Shown piece after piece: positions 7,246 to 14,647 of a DNA stretch of 18,346 nt (position 1 is the stretch's first letter; every line of letters starts with the position of its first letter). The stretch is from the NCBI GenBank assembly GCA_014804495.1, contig JAAUZS010000065.1, positions 13,411-31,756 on the forward strand, in the 5' to 3' direction. This DNA is from Lachnospiraceae bacterium. GTDB lineage: Bacteria > Bacillota > Clostridia > Lachnospirales > Lachnospiraceae. A program made the translations under genes and the position numbers. The notes beneath the pieces were generated by a model. The model had not been told where the DNA came from and searched no databases. It was given only the letters and a program-made list of their open reading frames with translations.

Positions 7246-7314
7246 TTAATAATCATAGATAAAATGTTTTTTTAGCAGATTTGTCATTTTTAGATATTTA
7301 ATAGAATGTAACAT
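7246..7314 (-). pseudogene. Short ORF in the leader of the PBECR-like gene, possibly the start of a broken gene
   Basis: On the minus strand AGGAAGAG precedes an ATG at 7314 that opens 22 codons (MLHSIKYLKMTNLLKKHF, then IYDY and a stop at 7248-7246). Directly after the stop another frame stays open for about 40 codons (KTNSQRNNPTERGKISL...) until a stop inside the PBECR-like gene. One base removed near 7246-7250 would join the two. I read this either as a translated leader peptide or as the frameshifted remnant of a gene. No family recognised. Confidence 0.3.
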
Positions 7315-7341
7315 CTCTTCCTAAATATGGTTTATAAAGAG

Positions 7342-7370
7342 ATTATACCATAATAGTAAGGAAATGTTGA
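7342..7370 (-). promoter_or_regulatory. Leftward promoter upstream of the PBECR-like gene
   Basis: Minus strand TCAACA (7370-7365, 4 of 6), 17 bp spacer, perfect TATAAT (7347-7342) with an extended TGG before it. The PBECR-like start codon is about 180 bp further, so the leader is long and contains the short ORF at 7314-7246. Confidence 0.55.
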
Positions 7371-7419
7371 GTGATAAATTTAGTTTTACCAGATTTCTCA
7401 GTTCCTTTATTTTACATTA

Positions 7420-8226
7420 TTACAATAACCACCCATATGAGTTCCTGATTTCTCCGCCGGAAATCAAATATGCTTTCATATTTCTTTGCAGAGTAGTATT
7501 TTCCGGTAATGTCTTATAATCAGTAGTAGCTTTGGTATTATACAGCCATTCAATAAATTCAGTGTCCACCTCACCTTTATCATAAATTTCAAACCGTTTT
7601 TGGAAATTTATAATGTTTGATTCTTCACTTAACATTTCTTTAAGCTGGCTATCCAAAAGCCATGAATGGCAGCAATATTTTTTATCGGCGATTTCCGGAT
7701 AATATTCTGCAAAAAAGATTCTAGAACATTCTAGTGAATTATCGACTGCATGCGGTGAAAAGTCAGCATCAGATGGAATATGCAGATTTATAATAATGTC
7801 GTTATCAATATGCATAATCTCATATTCCAGTTCACCGATTCTGAACAAATGACAGCCCGCCTGTCTGGTAGTCCACCAGTATCTGTCAAAATATAGCCTG
7901 CCTGTTATTCTGAAAGTTTCATTAATAAAGCGTGTGTAACATTTCATTGTGTCAAAGTAAATTTTATCGCTGATACCCTTTGCTTTATAAATATCATAAA
8001 TATCAGCAGAAGCTTTTAACATACAGGTAAGCATCCTGATATTTTCCTCGTCATGGCCGAGGATAACCTGGAGTTCAAGCCTTGCTTCTTTCATTTTTTC
8101 GTACACTAAAAAATCCTTCAATTGTTTATTTACTGCACTAAAATCGAAGTTGTTTGCAAAATCAAATACACGGGTTTTGATTTCAGACTGTATATTTATT
8201 TCATCACATAGTTTAAATAATGTCAT
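7420..8226 (-). CDS. GNAT-like acyltransferase domain protein (DUF5596/GNAT_C type)
   Basis: 268 residues, start 10 bp after the stop of the XRE regulator gene, so the two form an operon. The C-terminal half carries a recognisable chain of motifs: HIPSDADFSPHAVDNSLECS, RIFFAEYYPE, CHSWLLDSQLKEMLSEESNI, FQKRFEIYDKG, and TLPENTTLQRNMKAYLISGG. This is the pattern I associate with two-domain acyltransferase-like proteins (an N-terminal NAT_N/DUF5596 part plus a GNAT C-terminal part). The N-terminal 110 residues are helical (EARLELQVILGHDEENIRML). No signal peptide or membrane segment, so it acts in the cytoplasm; the acceptor substrate is unknown. The start has only a weak AGG ribosome site, consistent with translational coupling to the upstream gene. 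Confidence 0.75.
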   Translation of the reverse strand: MTLFKLCDEINIQSEIKTRVFDFANNFDFSAVNKQLKDFLVYEKMKEARLELQVILGHDEENIRMLTCMLKASADIYDIYKAKGISDKIYFDTMKCYTRFINETFRITGRLYFDRYWWTTRQAGCHLFRIGELEYEIMHIDNDIIINLHIPSDADFSPHAVDNSLECSRIFFAEYYPEIADKKYCCHSWLLDSQLKEMLSEESNIINFQKRFEIYDKGEVDTEFIEWLYNTKATTDYKTLPENTTLQRNMKAYLISGGEIRNSYGWLL

Positions 8227-8236
8227 TCAGATATAC

Positions 8237-8659
8237 CTATTCCTGTTTTTTCAAGTATTTCAGGATATTGTGGCACACGACAGCAAAACATAAACCTATG
8301 ATCATTCCTGCGGCGATAATTAACGCCATCTCACTATATCTGAATCTGTTTGCCGAAAAAGACCAAATACCCGCTATTGTTCCGCAAAAAAAGGCAAGAG
8401 CGATATATATTTTTATAATTGCCTTTTCATTGTCGTCACATTCTTCTTTCAAAATACGCTTAGTGTCATTACCTACCAATTCATCTATACTTTTATTAAG
8501 TGCACCGGATAGAAGTATTAATTGTTCAGGATTTGGCGAAGTTTCTCCTAACTCCCAGTTTGAAATGGTTTGTCTTGTGACATTTACTTTTTGGGCCAGT
8601 TGTTCTTGTGAAAAACCTTTTTCTTTTCTTAAAGTGTAAATATTTTTTCCTAATTCCAT
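8237..8659 (-). CDS. XRE-family transcriptional regulator with two membrane segments
   Basis: 140 residues from ATG 8659, chosen because AAGGAGG lies just upstream; a longer frame to 8749 would run through the promoter and operator. Residues about 3-62 are a strong XRE helix-turn-helix (IYTLRKEKGFSQEQLAQKVN, VTRQTISNWELGETSPNPEQ). After a charged linker (NDTKRILKEECDDNEKA) come two hydrophobic segments (about 81-103 and 110-133) and a basic tail. The architecture is that of small membrane-tethered clostridial repressors. It precedes the acyltransferase gene in the same operon. An inverted repeat around its -10 box points to autoregulation. Confidence 0.88.
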   Translation of the reverse strand: MELGKNIYTLRKEKGFSQEQLAQKVNVTRQTISNWELGETSPNPEQLILLSGALNKSIDELVGNDTKRILKEECDDNEKAIIKIYIALAFFCGTIAGIWSFSANRFRYSEMALIIAAGMIIGLCFAVVCHNILKYLKKQE

Positions 8660-8673
8660 TTTCCCGTACCTCC

Positions 8674-8711
8674 TTGCAAATAGTATAACTGATTTGGTAT
8701 TTGCAAAACAA
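8674..8711 (-). promoter_or_regulatory. Promoter and inverted-repeat operator of the XRE-acyltransferase operon
   Basis: Minus strand TTGTTT (8711-8706), 18 bp spacer, TATACT (8687-8682). Perfect 9-bp arms TTGCAAATA (8674-8682) and TATTTGCAA (8698-8706), 15 bp apart, enclose the -10 and touch the -35. A protein bound there would block RNA polymerase, so repression by the encoded XRE protein is the simplest reading. Confidence 0.65.
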
Positions 8712-8870
8712 CCAAACACTTTTGGAATCTGTGCAAAGAGTTTTAACATTCCTCATAATTATTAATTATGCTAAAATATAATACCACAATTATATATAGT
8801 TCTTAAAGACTTCTTAATAATTATTCTGATATCATATCTACGTGCGGTTACAGCATATAATTGGGGTCTG

Positions 8871-9040
8871 ATGATTAAGCGAAAAACCTTTGATTTTGAC
8901 CGACCCATGGGACTCCATAAGAATCTTAACAACCGTTGGATCAAGATTGCTGACAGTATACCCTGAGACGAATTCGAAATAAAATATACCAGTCTGTTCC
9001 CACTAGCCTGACTTGAAATGTTGCAAAGCTTATAAAAATG
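8871..9040 (+). pseudogene. Decayed N-terminal fragment of an IS5/IS1182-type transposase
   Basis: From the ATG at 8871 the frame reads MIKRKTFDFDRPMG, then LNNRWIKIADSIP, a TGA at 8964-8966, and DEFEIKYTSLFP. Replacing the TGA by TGG gives IPWDEFEIKYTSLFP, the hallmark of the N-terminal domain of IS5/IS1182-like transposases. After a frame change at about 9003-9010 the next block, NVAKLIKM (after a second TGA where Gly is expected), matches the TGNVAKxLRMALG motif of the same domain. The rest of the transposase is absent and no terminal inverted repeats are seen. This is an old IS scar in the 415-bp space between the leftward XRE operon and the rightward transporter gene. Confidence 0.7.
9008..9036 (+). 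promoter_or_regulatory. Probable promoter of the GPH transporter gene, inside the IS scar
   Basis: CTGACT at 9008-9013 (4 of 6), 17 bp spacer, TATAAA at 9031-9036 (5 of 6), about 39 bp before the start codon at 9075. It lies in the decayed transposase sequence. Confidence 0.4.
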
Positions 9041-9074
9041 ACTTAATCAGCAGACAATAAATAAAGGAGAAGAA

Positions 9075-10493
9075 ATGAAGAGGTCTGAAAGAAATGCATA
9101 TTGGCTTAGTATGTTTGGTCAAAATATATTATATTGCATTATATCAACAGGATTGTTGTATTATCTACAAAACATTATCTTTATCCCTGTTACATTTATT
9201 GGTATAGTAATAAGTATTGCTCAGATAATGGATGCAGTTAAAGATCCTGTAATGGGACTTATTATTGATAAAACAAAATCGAAATATGGAAAATGTAAGA
9301 TATATTTGATTTGGGGAGTTCCGATTATAACAGTTGCGACAATATTACCTTTTTTAAATGGAACCTATAGCAATTTAAATTCAGTAAATAGTAACATACT
9401 GATTCTAACATGGTTTTTTTTATCGTATATATTGTGGGTCATTGCATTTACATTAATTGATATACCGCTATGGAGTCTGGCCTCGTGCATCACGGAAGAA
9501 AAAAGTAAAAGAGAAAATTTACTGATGGGAGCTAGAGTTGCAGCCAGTATTGCAGGTGGTCTTGTTCCACTAATGATCGTGCCGCTTTCTCAAGCAGTTG
9601 CCAGCAAGCTAGACAAAACACTCGGTAATGAAAATGCACTAAAATATGGCACCATCGGAATTGCTACAACATTAGTAATAGTAGGTATTGCTCTCATGAT
9701 TCCCAATAATATTATATCTAAAGAAAGAGTGTTAAGTAAAAAAGAAACGGATTTGTCTATTAAGGAGATTCTAAAATATGTATTCTCCAATGAACCATAT
9801 ATTAGGTTGCTTCTTTCAGGAATTATAAGAAGCCCTATCATGATATTAGGTATTGCTGAAATGACAATGTTTTCATATTATTTTGGAAATAATGGACGAG
9901 AGCCGTATGTTTTTTATATGATTTTCCTAGGTGGTGGATATTTGATAGGACAAATTTTATCTACAATAATATCACCCAAGCTACTAGATAAACTTGGAAA
10001 AAGGAGAATGTACATAATGGTAAGCGGCTTCGCATCCGTAGCATGCGCGTTCTTTTGGGTATATTATAAATTTAATGCTACATCTTTGATTGAAGCTTAT
10101 AAAATGATTGTTGTGCTTTTGATTTTTATATTTGAAGGGAGTGGTGTAGGTATTTTAAATTATTTACAATCTATCATGATTGTTGATTGCGTAGATTATC
10201 AAGAAAGATATATGGGAGCGAGACTTGATGGAATCTTTATGTCAGGACAATCATTAGTAATAAAGATTTCAACCGGAATTGCAACTTTAGTGATGTCTTC
10301 TTGCTACAGTATGGCAGGATTTACCGATATAAATATTCAGAATATAAACGAATTGCTGTACAATGGTGCAAATTTTAGAACTGATATTTTGTTTGCGCCA
10401 TATCGGGATATTATTTTTTTTGTATGCTCTATTCCCGCTGCAATTGGTCTTTTGATATCAATTGTTCCAATGATTAAATATGATATAAACTAA
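9075..10493 (+). CDS. GPH-family (MFS_2) sugar:cation symporter
   Basis: 472 residues, ATG with AAAGGAG 6-12 bp upstream. It is hydrophobic throughout with about 12 membrane segments. The family motif is clear in the first third: DAVKDPVMGLIIDKTKSKYG followed by KCKIYLIWGVP, the 'aDP..G...D.T.s..Gk.rp..l' signature of glycoside-pentoside-hexuronide symporters. Other fitting blocks are DIPLWSLASCITEEKSKREN and ARVAASIAGG, and DCVDYQERYMGARLDGIFMS near 370-400. It imports a sugar or glycoside with Na+ or H+ in the membrane. No glycoside hydrolase or sugar kinase lies beside it, so the substrate cannot be guessed. Codon use is distinctly more AT-rich than in the flanking two-component and ABC genes, consistent with separate acquisition. 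It sits between the kinase and the ABC ATPase genes. Confidence 0.88.
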   Translation: MKRSERNAYWLSMFGQNILYCIISTGLLYYLQNIIFIPVTFIGIVISIAQIMDAVKDPVMGLIIDKTKSKYGKCKIYLIWGVPIITVATILPFLNGTYSNLNSVNSNILILTWFFLSYILWVIAFTLIDIPLWSLASCITEEKSKRENLLMGARVAASIAGGLVPLMIVPLSQAVASKLDKTLGNENALKYGTIGIATTLVIVGIALMIPNNIISKERVLSKKETDLSIKEILKYVFSNEPYIRLLLSGIIRSPIMILGIAEMTMFSYYFGNNGREPYVFYMIFLGGGYLIGQILSTIISPKLLDKLGKRRMYIMVSGFASVACAFFWVYYKFNATSLIEAYKMIVVLLIFIFEGSGVGILNYLQSIMIVDCVDYQERYMGARLDGIFMSGQSLVIKISTGIATLVMSSCYSMAGFTDINIQNINELLYNGANFRTDILFAPYRDIIFFVCSIPAAIGLLISIVPMIKYDIN

Positions 10494-10580
10494 CATATGT
10501 AATTAGCTACAATACATACCCGAATAGAAAGCATTATGAAAATAAATAGAATGTACGTTTGAGAAAGGATAAGAACGATT

Positions 10581-11342
10581 ATGAAGAAAGTTATCATGAA
10601 ATCTAATGACCTCTGTAAGAGTTTTGCGAATAACGGGGGACAGAATCATGTCCTTGACATGATTAATATGGAAATTTACAATGGGGATTTTACGGTTATT
10701 ATGGGTTCGTCAGGAGCCGGAAAATCCACGCTGCTTTATGCCTTAAGCGGTATGGACAGTCCTACAAGCGGCGAAGTGTATTATAAAGAGCGTGCTATAA
10801 GCAGGTTAAAAGAAAAGGATATGGCGGCGCTGCGTGCGTTTGAATTCGGCTTTGTATTCCAGCAGGCGCATCTTGTCAGCAATCTGACTCTTTTGGAAAA
10901 TGTTACGATAACCGGATATCTGGATAAAACTAAGAAAGAGAAGGAAGTAAAGGAGCGAGCAGTAGAACTGCTTCGCAGAATGAATGTGGAAAAGGCTATG
11001 ATGCGGCTTCCGTCGCAGGTGTCGGGCGGAGAAGCGCAGCGCGCCGCCATTGCAAGGGCGATGATTAATGAACCGGGGATTATTTTTGCCGACGAGCCTA
11101 CAGGGGCGCTTAATAAGCGGAATACCGAAGAGGTGTTGAAGCTTTTAACAAATCTGAATGATAAAGGGCAGAGTATTTTGATGGTAACGCATGACATTAA
11201 GGCTGCAATACGTGCGACAAGGCTTCTGTATCTGGAAGATGGAAGGATTATAGGAGAAATGCCTATGCCGCCTTACCATGAGGAGGATGCCAGAAACAGG
11301 GAGAAGCAGGTGGATGCGTGGCTGGCGTCTATGGAGTGGTAG
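10581..11342 (+). CDS. ABC exporter ATP-binding protein (LolD/MacB-type)
   Basis: 253 residues, ATG with GAAAGGAT about 11 bp upstream. All ABC ATPase motifs are intact: Walker A GSSGAGKST (42-50), Q-loop FVFQQ (91-95), signature VSGGEAQR (147-154), Walker B IIFADE (167-172) and switch His204 in MVTHD. The LYALSGMDSPTSG and DEPTGALN blocks are typical of ATPases that work with FtsX-type permeases in exporting or removing antimicrobial peptides and other substrates. Partner permease: 11576-13954. The usual tight coupling between such genes is broken by a 136-bp palindromic element. No convincing promoter is seen in the 87 bp before the start. Confidence 0.93.
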   Translation: MKKVIMKSNDLCKSFANNGGQNHVLDMINMEIYNGDFTVIMGSSGAGKSTLLYALSGMDSPTSGEVYYKERAISRLKEKDMAALRAFEFGFVFQQAHLVSNLTLLENVTITGYLDKTKKEKEVKERAVELLRRMNVEKAMMRLPSQVSGGEAQRAAIARAMINEPGIIFADEPTGALNKRNTEEVLKLLTNLNDKGQSILMVTHDIKAAIRATRLLYLEDGRIIGEMPMPPYHEEDARNREKQVDAWLASMEW

Positions 11343-11370
11343 GGGCAAAAATCTGTATTATAAGACGGTC

Positions 11371-11506
11371 GTTGTACAATATAGACAAATCAACGCAGGC
11401 ACGCTTGCGCTACGCTCAGCCGCAGCGGTACTAAGGTGCCAAAATACGGCACCTAAGGACCGGCGGCATCACAGTACCTGCTTTTGATTTGTCTATATTG
11501 TACAAC
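11371..11506. repeat. 136-bp palindromic element between ABC ATPase and permease genes
   Basis: The outer arms are a perfect 21-bp inverted repeat, 11371-11391 against 11486-11506 (arm begins GTTGTACAATATAGAC). Inside, CGCAGGCAC and GTACCTGC continue the pairing imperfectly, and at the centre AGGTGCC (11434-11440) and GGCACCT (11448-11454) form a second strong stem, extended by GCCGC/GCGGC tracts. The interior is much more GC-rich than the arms. No ORF of note inside. Size and shape fit a small non-autonomous (MITE- or REP-like) element or a stable RNA hairpin processed from the ABC mRNA. Confidence 0.85.
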
Positions 11507-11575
11507 TACATGTTGATAATATGAAGTTTTGTAATTGCCTAATGAGAATGGATAGAAAGAGGAAGGGATATTATT

Positions 11576-13954
11576 ATGAAGTACTTTACTTTGTTAAGGG
11601 CTAATATTAAGAGTCAGAAGGGAAGCTTTGTTGGGATTTTTATGCTTATTTTCATTATAACTGTGTCGTTGTGTGCGGTGTTGTCTATATGGAAAAATTC
11701 CGGTTCATATGAAGAAGAGCAGATAGATAGGCTTGGGTTTGGAGATATTACGTGGTGGGTTATGAGGATTAATTCGGAGTCTGAGGATATGAAAAGGCTT
11801 ACCGGACAGATAAGTGGAGTTGATGATGTGGAAGCTGTGGAGGTGAGGGATTGTGTATTTTGCGACGTTTATCATGTAATCGGAAATGATGATTCAACTA
11901 TTGTAAAAGGCACAATAATTGCATTGGCATGGGATGATGTACGGTATGATTATCATGTTTATAACAGCAGTCTCACCGGAATAGAAGAGACAGTGGAAGA
12001 TTTGAAGGAAGGAGAAGTATATGTATCTCCTGCATTTCAATCCTTATATGGTGCACAGATTGGCGATGTCTTGGAAATCGAGATAACAGGCGAGCAGGAT
12101 GTGGCGTGCTATACCATCAAGGGCTTTTTTGAGGACCCTATAAGCGGAAGCGCAATGATGGGAATGAAGGATGTGCTGATGACCAAGGCTGATATGCAGA
12201 GGCTTACTGATAAATATGAAGCCGCCGGGGACAGGCAGATGGGCCGCATGGGAAGTATGCTTCATGTATTTAAAGCAAAGAACAGCAGCTTAAATATGGG
12301 AGAGTTTCAACGCCTGCTGGGTGATGAAACCGATTTATACAAAGCTTTAAGTTTTTCATATTCTAAATCTACAATAATGGGTTTCATGCTTATTTTGCAG
12401 GATATATTTTCCGGTTTCCTTCTTGCGTTTGTTCTGATACTGCTTATTACTACCATGATTATAATAGGGCATAGCATAAGCAGCAGTATCGAGCAGGATT
12501 ATGTGGACATGGGCATCATGAAGGCAGTGGGATATACAGGTATAAGACTTCGCGCGTTGCAGGTGTTGCAGTATCTTTTGGTAGTTCTCTGCGGAATGGC
12601 GCTGGGCGTACCGGCTTCATCATTCGTCGTGAGATTGATAGAGCGGATGACGGTTACGACTACCGGACTGGTCATACCCTCAAATATGCCTGTAGGTATA
12701 AGTTTTCTGGTACTTGGGGCAGTCGGGCTGTTTATAATGGGATTTGTCTATATCAGAACAGCGAAAATTAAAAAGGTTCTGCCGATTCAGGCAATCCGCG
12801 GCGGGGCGGGGGACATATATTTTAAAAGCAGACTTACAGCTTCAATTCGCCAAAGAGGTATAAACTTTAGGTTAGCGTACAGGCAGTTGATATCCGGTAA
12901 GAAACAGTACATCAGCGCATGTTTCATATCGGCGCTTTTGGTATTCTTTTTGGCATTAACAGCAAGAGTCGATGCATGGATAGGAGAAGACGGACAGGGA
13001 CTTATGGAGTCTTTTAATGCTGTACCTTATGATTTCGGCGTTCAATATGATGACGAGGAGACGAAAAAGGAAGCAGAAGAATGGATTGACGCTCAGGCGG
13101 GAATCATATGCCAATATGAATTTAAAATGACCAGAGCTGCAATCAATCAGATAGAATATTTGATGAATGTTACTTCTGCACCCGAATATTTTAATATACT
13201 CGAAGGAAGAACCTGCCTGTATAATAATGAAGCGGTTATAACGGATTTTGTGTCAAAAGAGCTTGGCATCGGTATAGGAGATACGGTTTCGATTAATTAC
13301 AGTGGAGAAGAAAAGGATTTTATCATAAGCGGCATCTATCAGTGCGCAAATGATATGGGAACGAATTTCGCCATCAGCAAAGAAGGCATTGAACGGTTTG
13401 GAGAAGAGGCAGAATTATCTTATTATTGGTACTATCAGCTTAGGGACCCTTCTATGGCAGCAGAACTCACCGACAGCCTGAATGAAATGTACAAAGAAGC
13501 AGTAAATATTGATACAAATACATGGTCGGGAGTAGACAGCATAGTGCTTGCCATGTCAGCGCTGACAAAACTGATGTATGTAATAACTATAGTTTTCATA
13601 TTGGTAACGGTATATTTGACAGGTAGTAAGGTTTTATATCGGGAACAGCACGATTTGGGCATATATAAATCTTTGGGATTTGTATCGGAGAAGTTAAGGC
13701 TTGCCTTTGCCCTGCGGTTCGGCATGGTGGCGGTAGCCGGGTCACTGTTGGGAATAGCATTGAGCGCGTTTTTGACCGACCCTGTGGTTTCGGCTATGCT
13801 TGCGATGTGTGGAATCAGTCATTTTACTTCTGCATTGAATCCGTTTAATATGGTGATGCTTGCCGGAATTGTGAGCGGACTGTTCTTTGCTTTTGCTTAT
13901 CTTGCTGCTAAGAAGATAAAGAAGGTGGGAGTGGGGATTCTGATTGTGGAGTAA
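11576..13954 (+). CDS. ABC exporter permease, FtsX-like, 8 predicted membrane segments
   Basis: 792 residues, ATG with AGGAAGGG ending 8 bp upstream. Topology read from hydrophobicity: TM1 at about 18-40; a first extracytoplasmic domain to about 255; three TMs in the first FtsX domain (about 265-300, 325-352, 375-395); TM5 at about 440-462; a second extracytoplasmic domain to about 655; and three TMs in the second FtsX domain to the C-terminus. Conserved FtsX features are QDYVDMGIMKAVGYTG and EQHDLGIYKSLGFVSEKLR, the coupling motifs after the first TM of each domain. This two-FtsX, two-ectodomain plan differs from the 10-TM BceB type with one large loop. It works with the ATPase encoded upstream; substrate unknown, with peptide or lipid-like compounds typical for the class. 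No terminator follows clearly. Confidence 0.92.
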   Translation: MKYFTLLRANIKSQKGSFVGIFMLIFIITVSLCAVLSIWKNSGSYEEEQIDRLGFGDITWWVMRINSESEDMKRLTGQISGVDDVEAVEVRDCVFCDVYHVIGNDDSTIVKGTIIALAWDDVRYDYHVYNSSLTGIEETVEDLKEGEVYVSPAFQSLYGAQIGDVLEIEITGEQDVACYTIKGFFEDPISGSAMMGMKDVLMTKADMQRLTDKYEAAGDRQMGRMGSMLHVFKAKNSSLNMGEFQRLLGDETDLYKALSFSYSKSTIMGFMLILQDIFSGFLLAFVLILLITTMIIIGHSISSSIEQDYVDMGIMKAVGYTGIRLRALQVLQYLLVVLCGMALGVPASSFVVRLIERMTVTTTGLVIPSNMPVGISFLVLGAVGLFIMGFVYIRTAKIKKVLPIQAIRGGAGDIYFKSRLTASIRQRGINFRLAYRQLISGKKQYISACFISALLVFFLALTARVDAWIGEDGQGLMESFNAVPYDFGVQYDDEETKKEAEEWIDAQAGIICQYEFKMTRAAINQIEYLMNVTSAPEYFNILEGRTCLYNNEAVITDFVSKELGIGIGDTVSINYSGEEKDFIISGIYQCANDMGTNFAISKEGIERFGEEAELSYYWYYQLRDPSMAAELTDSLNEMYKEAVNIDTNTWSGVDSIVLAMSALTKLMYVITIVFILVTVYLTGSKVLYREQHDLGIYKSLGFVSEKLRLAFALRFGMVAVAGSLLGIALSAFLTDPVVSAMLAMCGISHFTSALNPFNMVMLAGIVSGLFFAFAYLAAKKIKKVGVGILIVE

Positions 13955-14019
13955 AGTGCGATAGAATTATGAAGTGTCGGAGAAGTTTCAAAAGTACATA
14001 ATATAGCCTTTTCAGATTA

Positions 14020-14048
14020 TTGTATTTTAACTGTACGATGTGTATAAT
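14020..14048 (+). promoter_or_regulatory. Possible promoter of the antitoxin-like gene
   Basis: TTGTAT at 14020-14025 (3 of 6), 17 bp spacer, perfect TATAAT at 14043-14048. The start codon is 158 bp further; the leader contains two hairpins at 14085-14127. Confidence 0.5.
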
Positions 14049-14084
14049 ATATGATATAAAAGCTCAGGCTCGGTAGTCTAAGAA

Positions 14085-14127
14085 AACACAAGCGATGCTT
14101 GTGTTACAAGAATTACTTCGTAATTCT
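14085..14127. repeat. Two adjacent perfect hairpins
   Basis: Hairpin 1: AACACAAGC (14085-14093) and GCTTGTGTT (14097-14105), 9-bp stem, 3-nt loop. Hairpin 2: AGAATTAC (14109-14116) and GTAATTCT (14120-14127), 8-bp stem, TTC loop. Neither is followed by a T run, so they are not ordinary terminators. They lie in the leader of the antitoxin-like gene and overlap a longer frame of that gene that lacks a ribosome site. Confidence 0.8.
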
Positions 14128-14205
14128 ATTGGAATGATATACTTTAGTCGCTTCTGTGGCTATGATATAAGAAGAAAATGTTTGTTGAGTGGTGATAAAA
14201 GTAAT

Positions 14206-14496
14206 ATGGATATAAACTTTGAATGGGACGAAGAAAAAGCAAGAATGGTATCGTTTAAGCTGGAGCAAGGAACAAAGATAACAAATGAGGAAAAGAAAAT
14301 GTTAGAAGAAGCAAAAAAGCTTCCTCTTGTTTATGATGAGGATTCTCCGGAATTAACAGTTGAGATGGAAAAAGCATTTATAGAAGCCAGAAGGAATAAG
14401 CCCTATAATGCAGAGCCTATTACTGTATATGTATCTCCTATGACAATTAAGAAGGCAAAGACCATTGGGGGGAATTATATTGATATTTTAGGATGA
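14206..14496 (+). CDS. Antitoxin-like small protein (BrnA-like C-terminus), truncated by a TGA
   Basis: 96 residues from ATG 14206; the ribosome site is weak. The frame is open further upstream but through the hairpins. The N-terminus has FEWDEEKARM, then a charged helical part (ITNEEKKMLEEAKKLPLVYD). DEDSPELTVEMEKAFIEAR followed by PITVYVSPMTIKKAKTIGGN resembles the ribbon-helix-helix end of BrnA-like antitoxins, where a strand, a helix with AKxxG and a final 'lsRlL' helix follow each other. Here TGA (14494-14496) stands where that Arg is expected; the frame continues as LLDKAVNEYVTM to TAA at 14533-14535. No toxin gene is adjacent. Family assignment is tentative; the protein may be non-functional, or shortened but active. 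Confidence 0.5.
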   Translation: MDINFEWDEEKARMVSFKLEQGTKITNEEKKMLEEAKKLPLVYDEDSPELTVEMEKAFIEARRNKPYNAEPITVYVSPMTIKKAKTIGGNYIDILG

Positions 14497-14572
14497 TTAC
14501 TTGATAAAGCTGTTAATGAGTATGTTACTATGTAATGAGTTTTGCGGAAAGGTCTGCGAAAGTTGAATAGAG

Positions 14573-14601
14573 TTTACATCTCAGCTGCGATATACTTATA
14601 T
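14573..14601 (+). promoter_or_regulatory. Possible promoter of the 32-residue ORF
   Basis: TTTACA at 14573-14578 (5 of 6), 17 bp spacer, TTATAT at 14596-14601 (4 of 6). The small ORF starts at 14648. Confidence 0.4.
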
Positions 14602-14647
14602 AGTAACCATACAATCAACATTTACATTGTAGAAAGCAGGTGATTAC

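Noticed and set aside
8220..8639. Rightward 139-codon ORF
   Set aside because: Antisense to the XRE-membrane regulator, whose domain content is clear; no ribosome site.
8660..8749. N-terminal extension of the XRE-membrane regulator to 8749
   Set aside because: It runs through the promoter and operator; AAGGAGG precedes the ATG at 8659 and the XRE domain starts there.
11278..11487. Rightward 69-codon ORF over the end of the ABC ATPase
   Set aside because: Overlaps the ATPase gene in another frame and ends in the palindromic element; no ribosome site or recognisable domain.
10581..13954. BceAB-type bacitracin detoxification module
   Set aside because: The permease has two ectodomains and eight membrane segments instead of the 10-TM BceB plan, and the kinase has an extracytoplasmic loop that BceS-type kinases lack. 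Only the general FtsX exporter class is supported.
14095..14205. Start of the antitoxin-like gene at 14095
   Set aside because: It begins in a hairpin loop without a ribosome site, and the extra residues look like translated repeat sequence.
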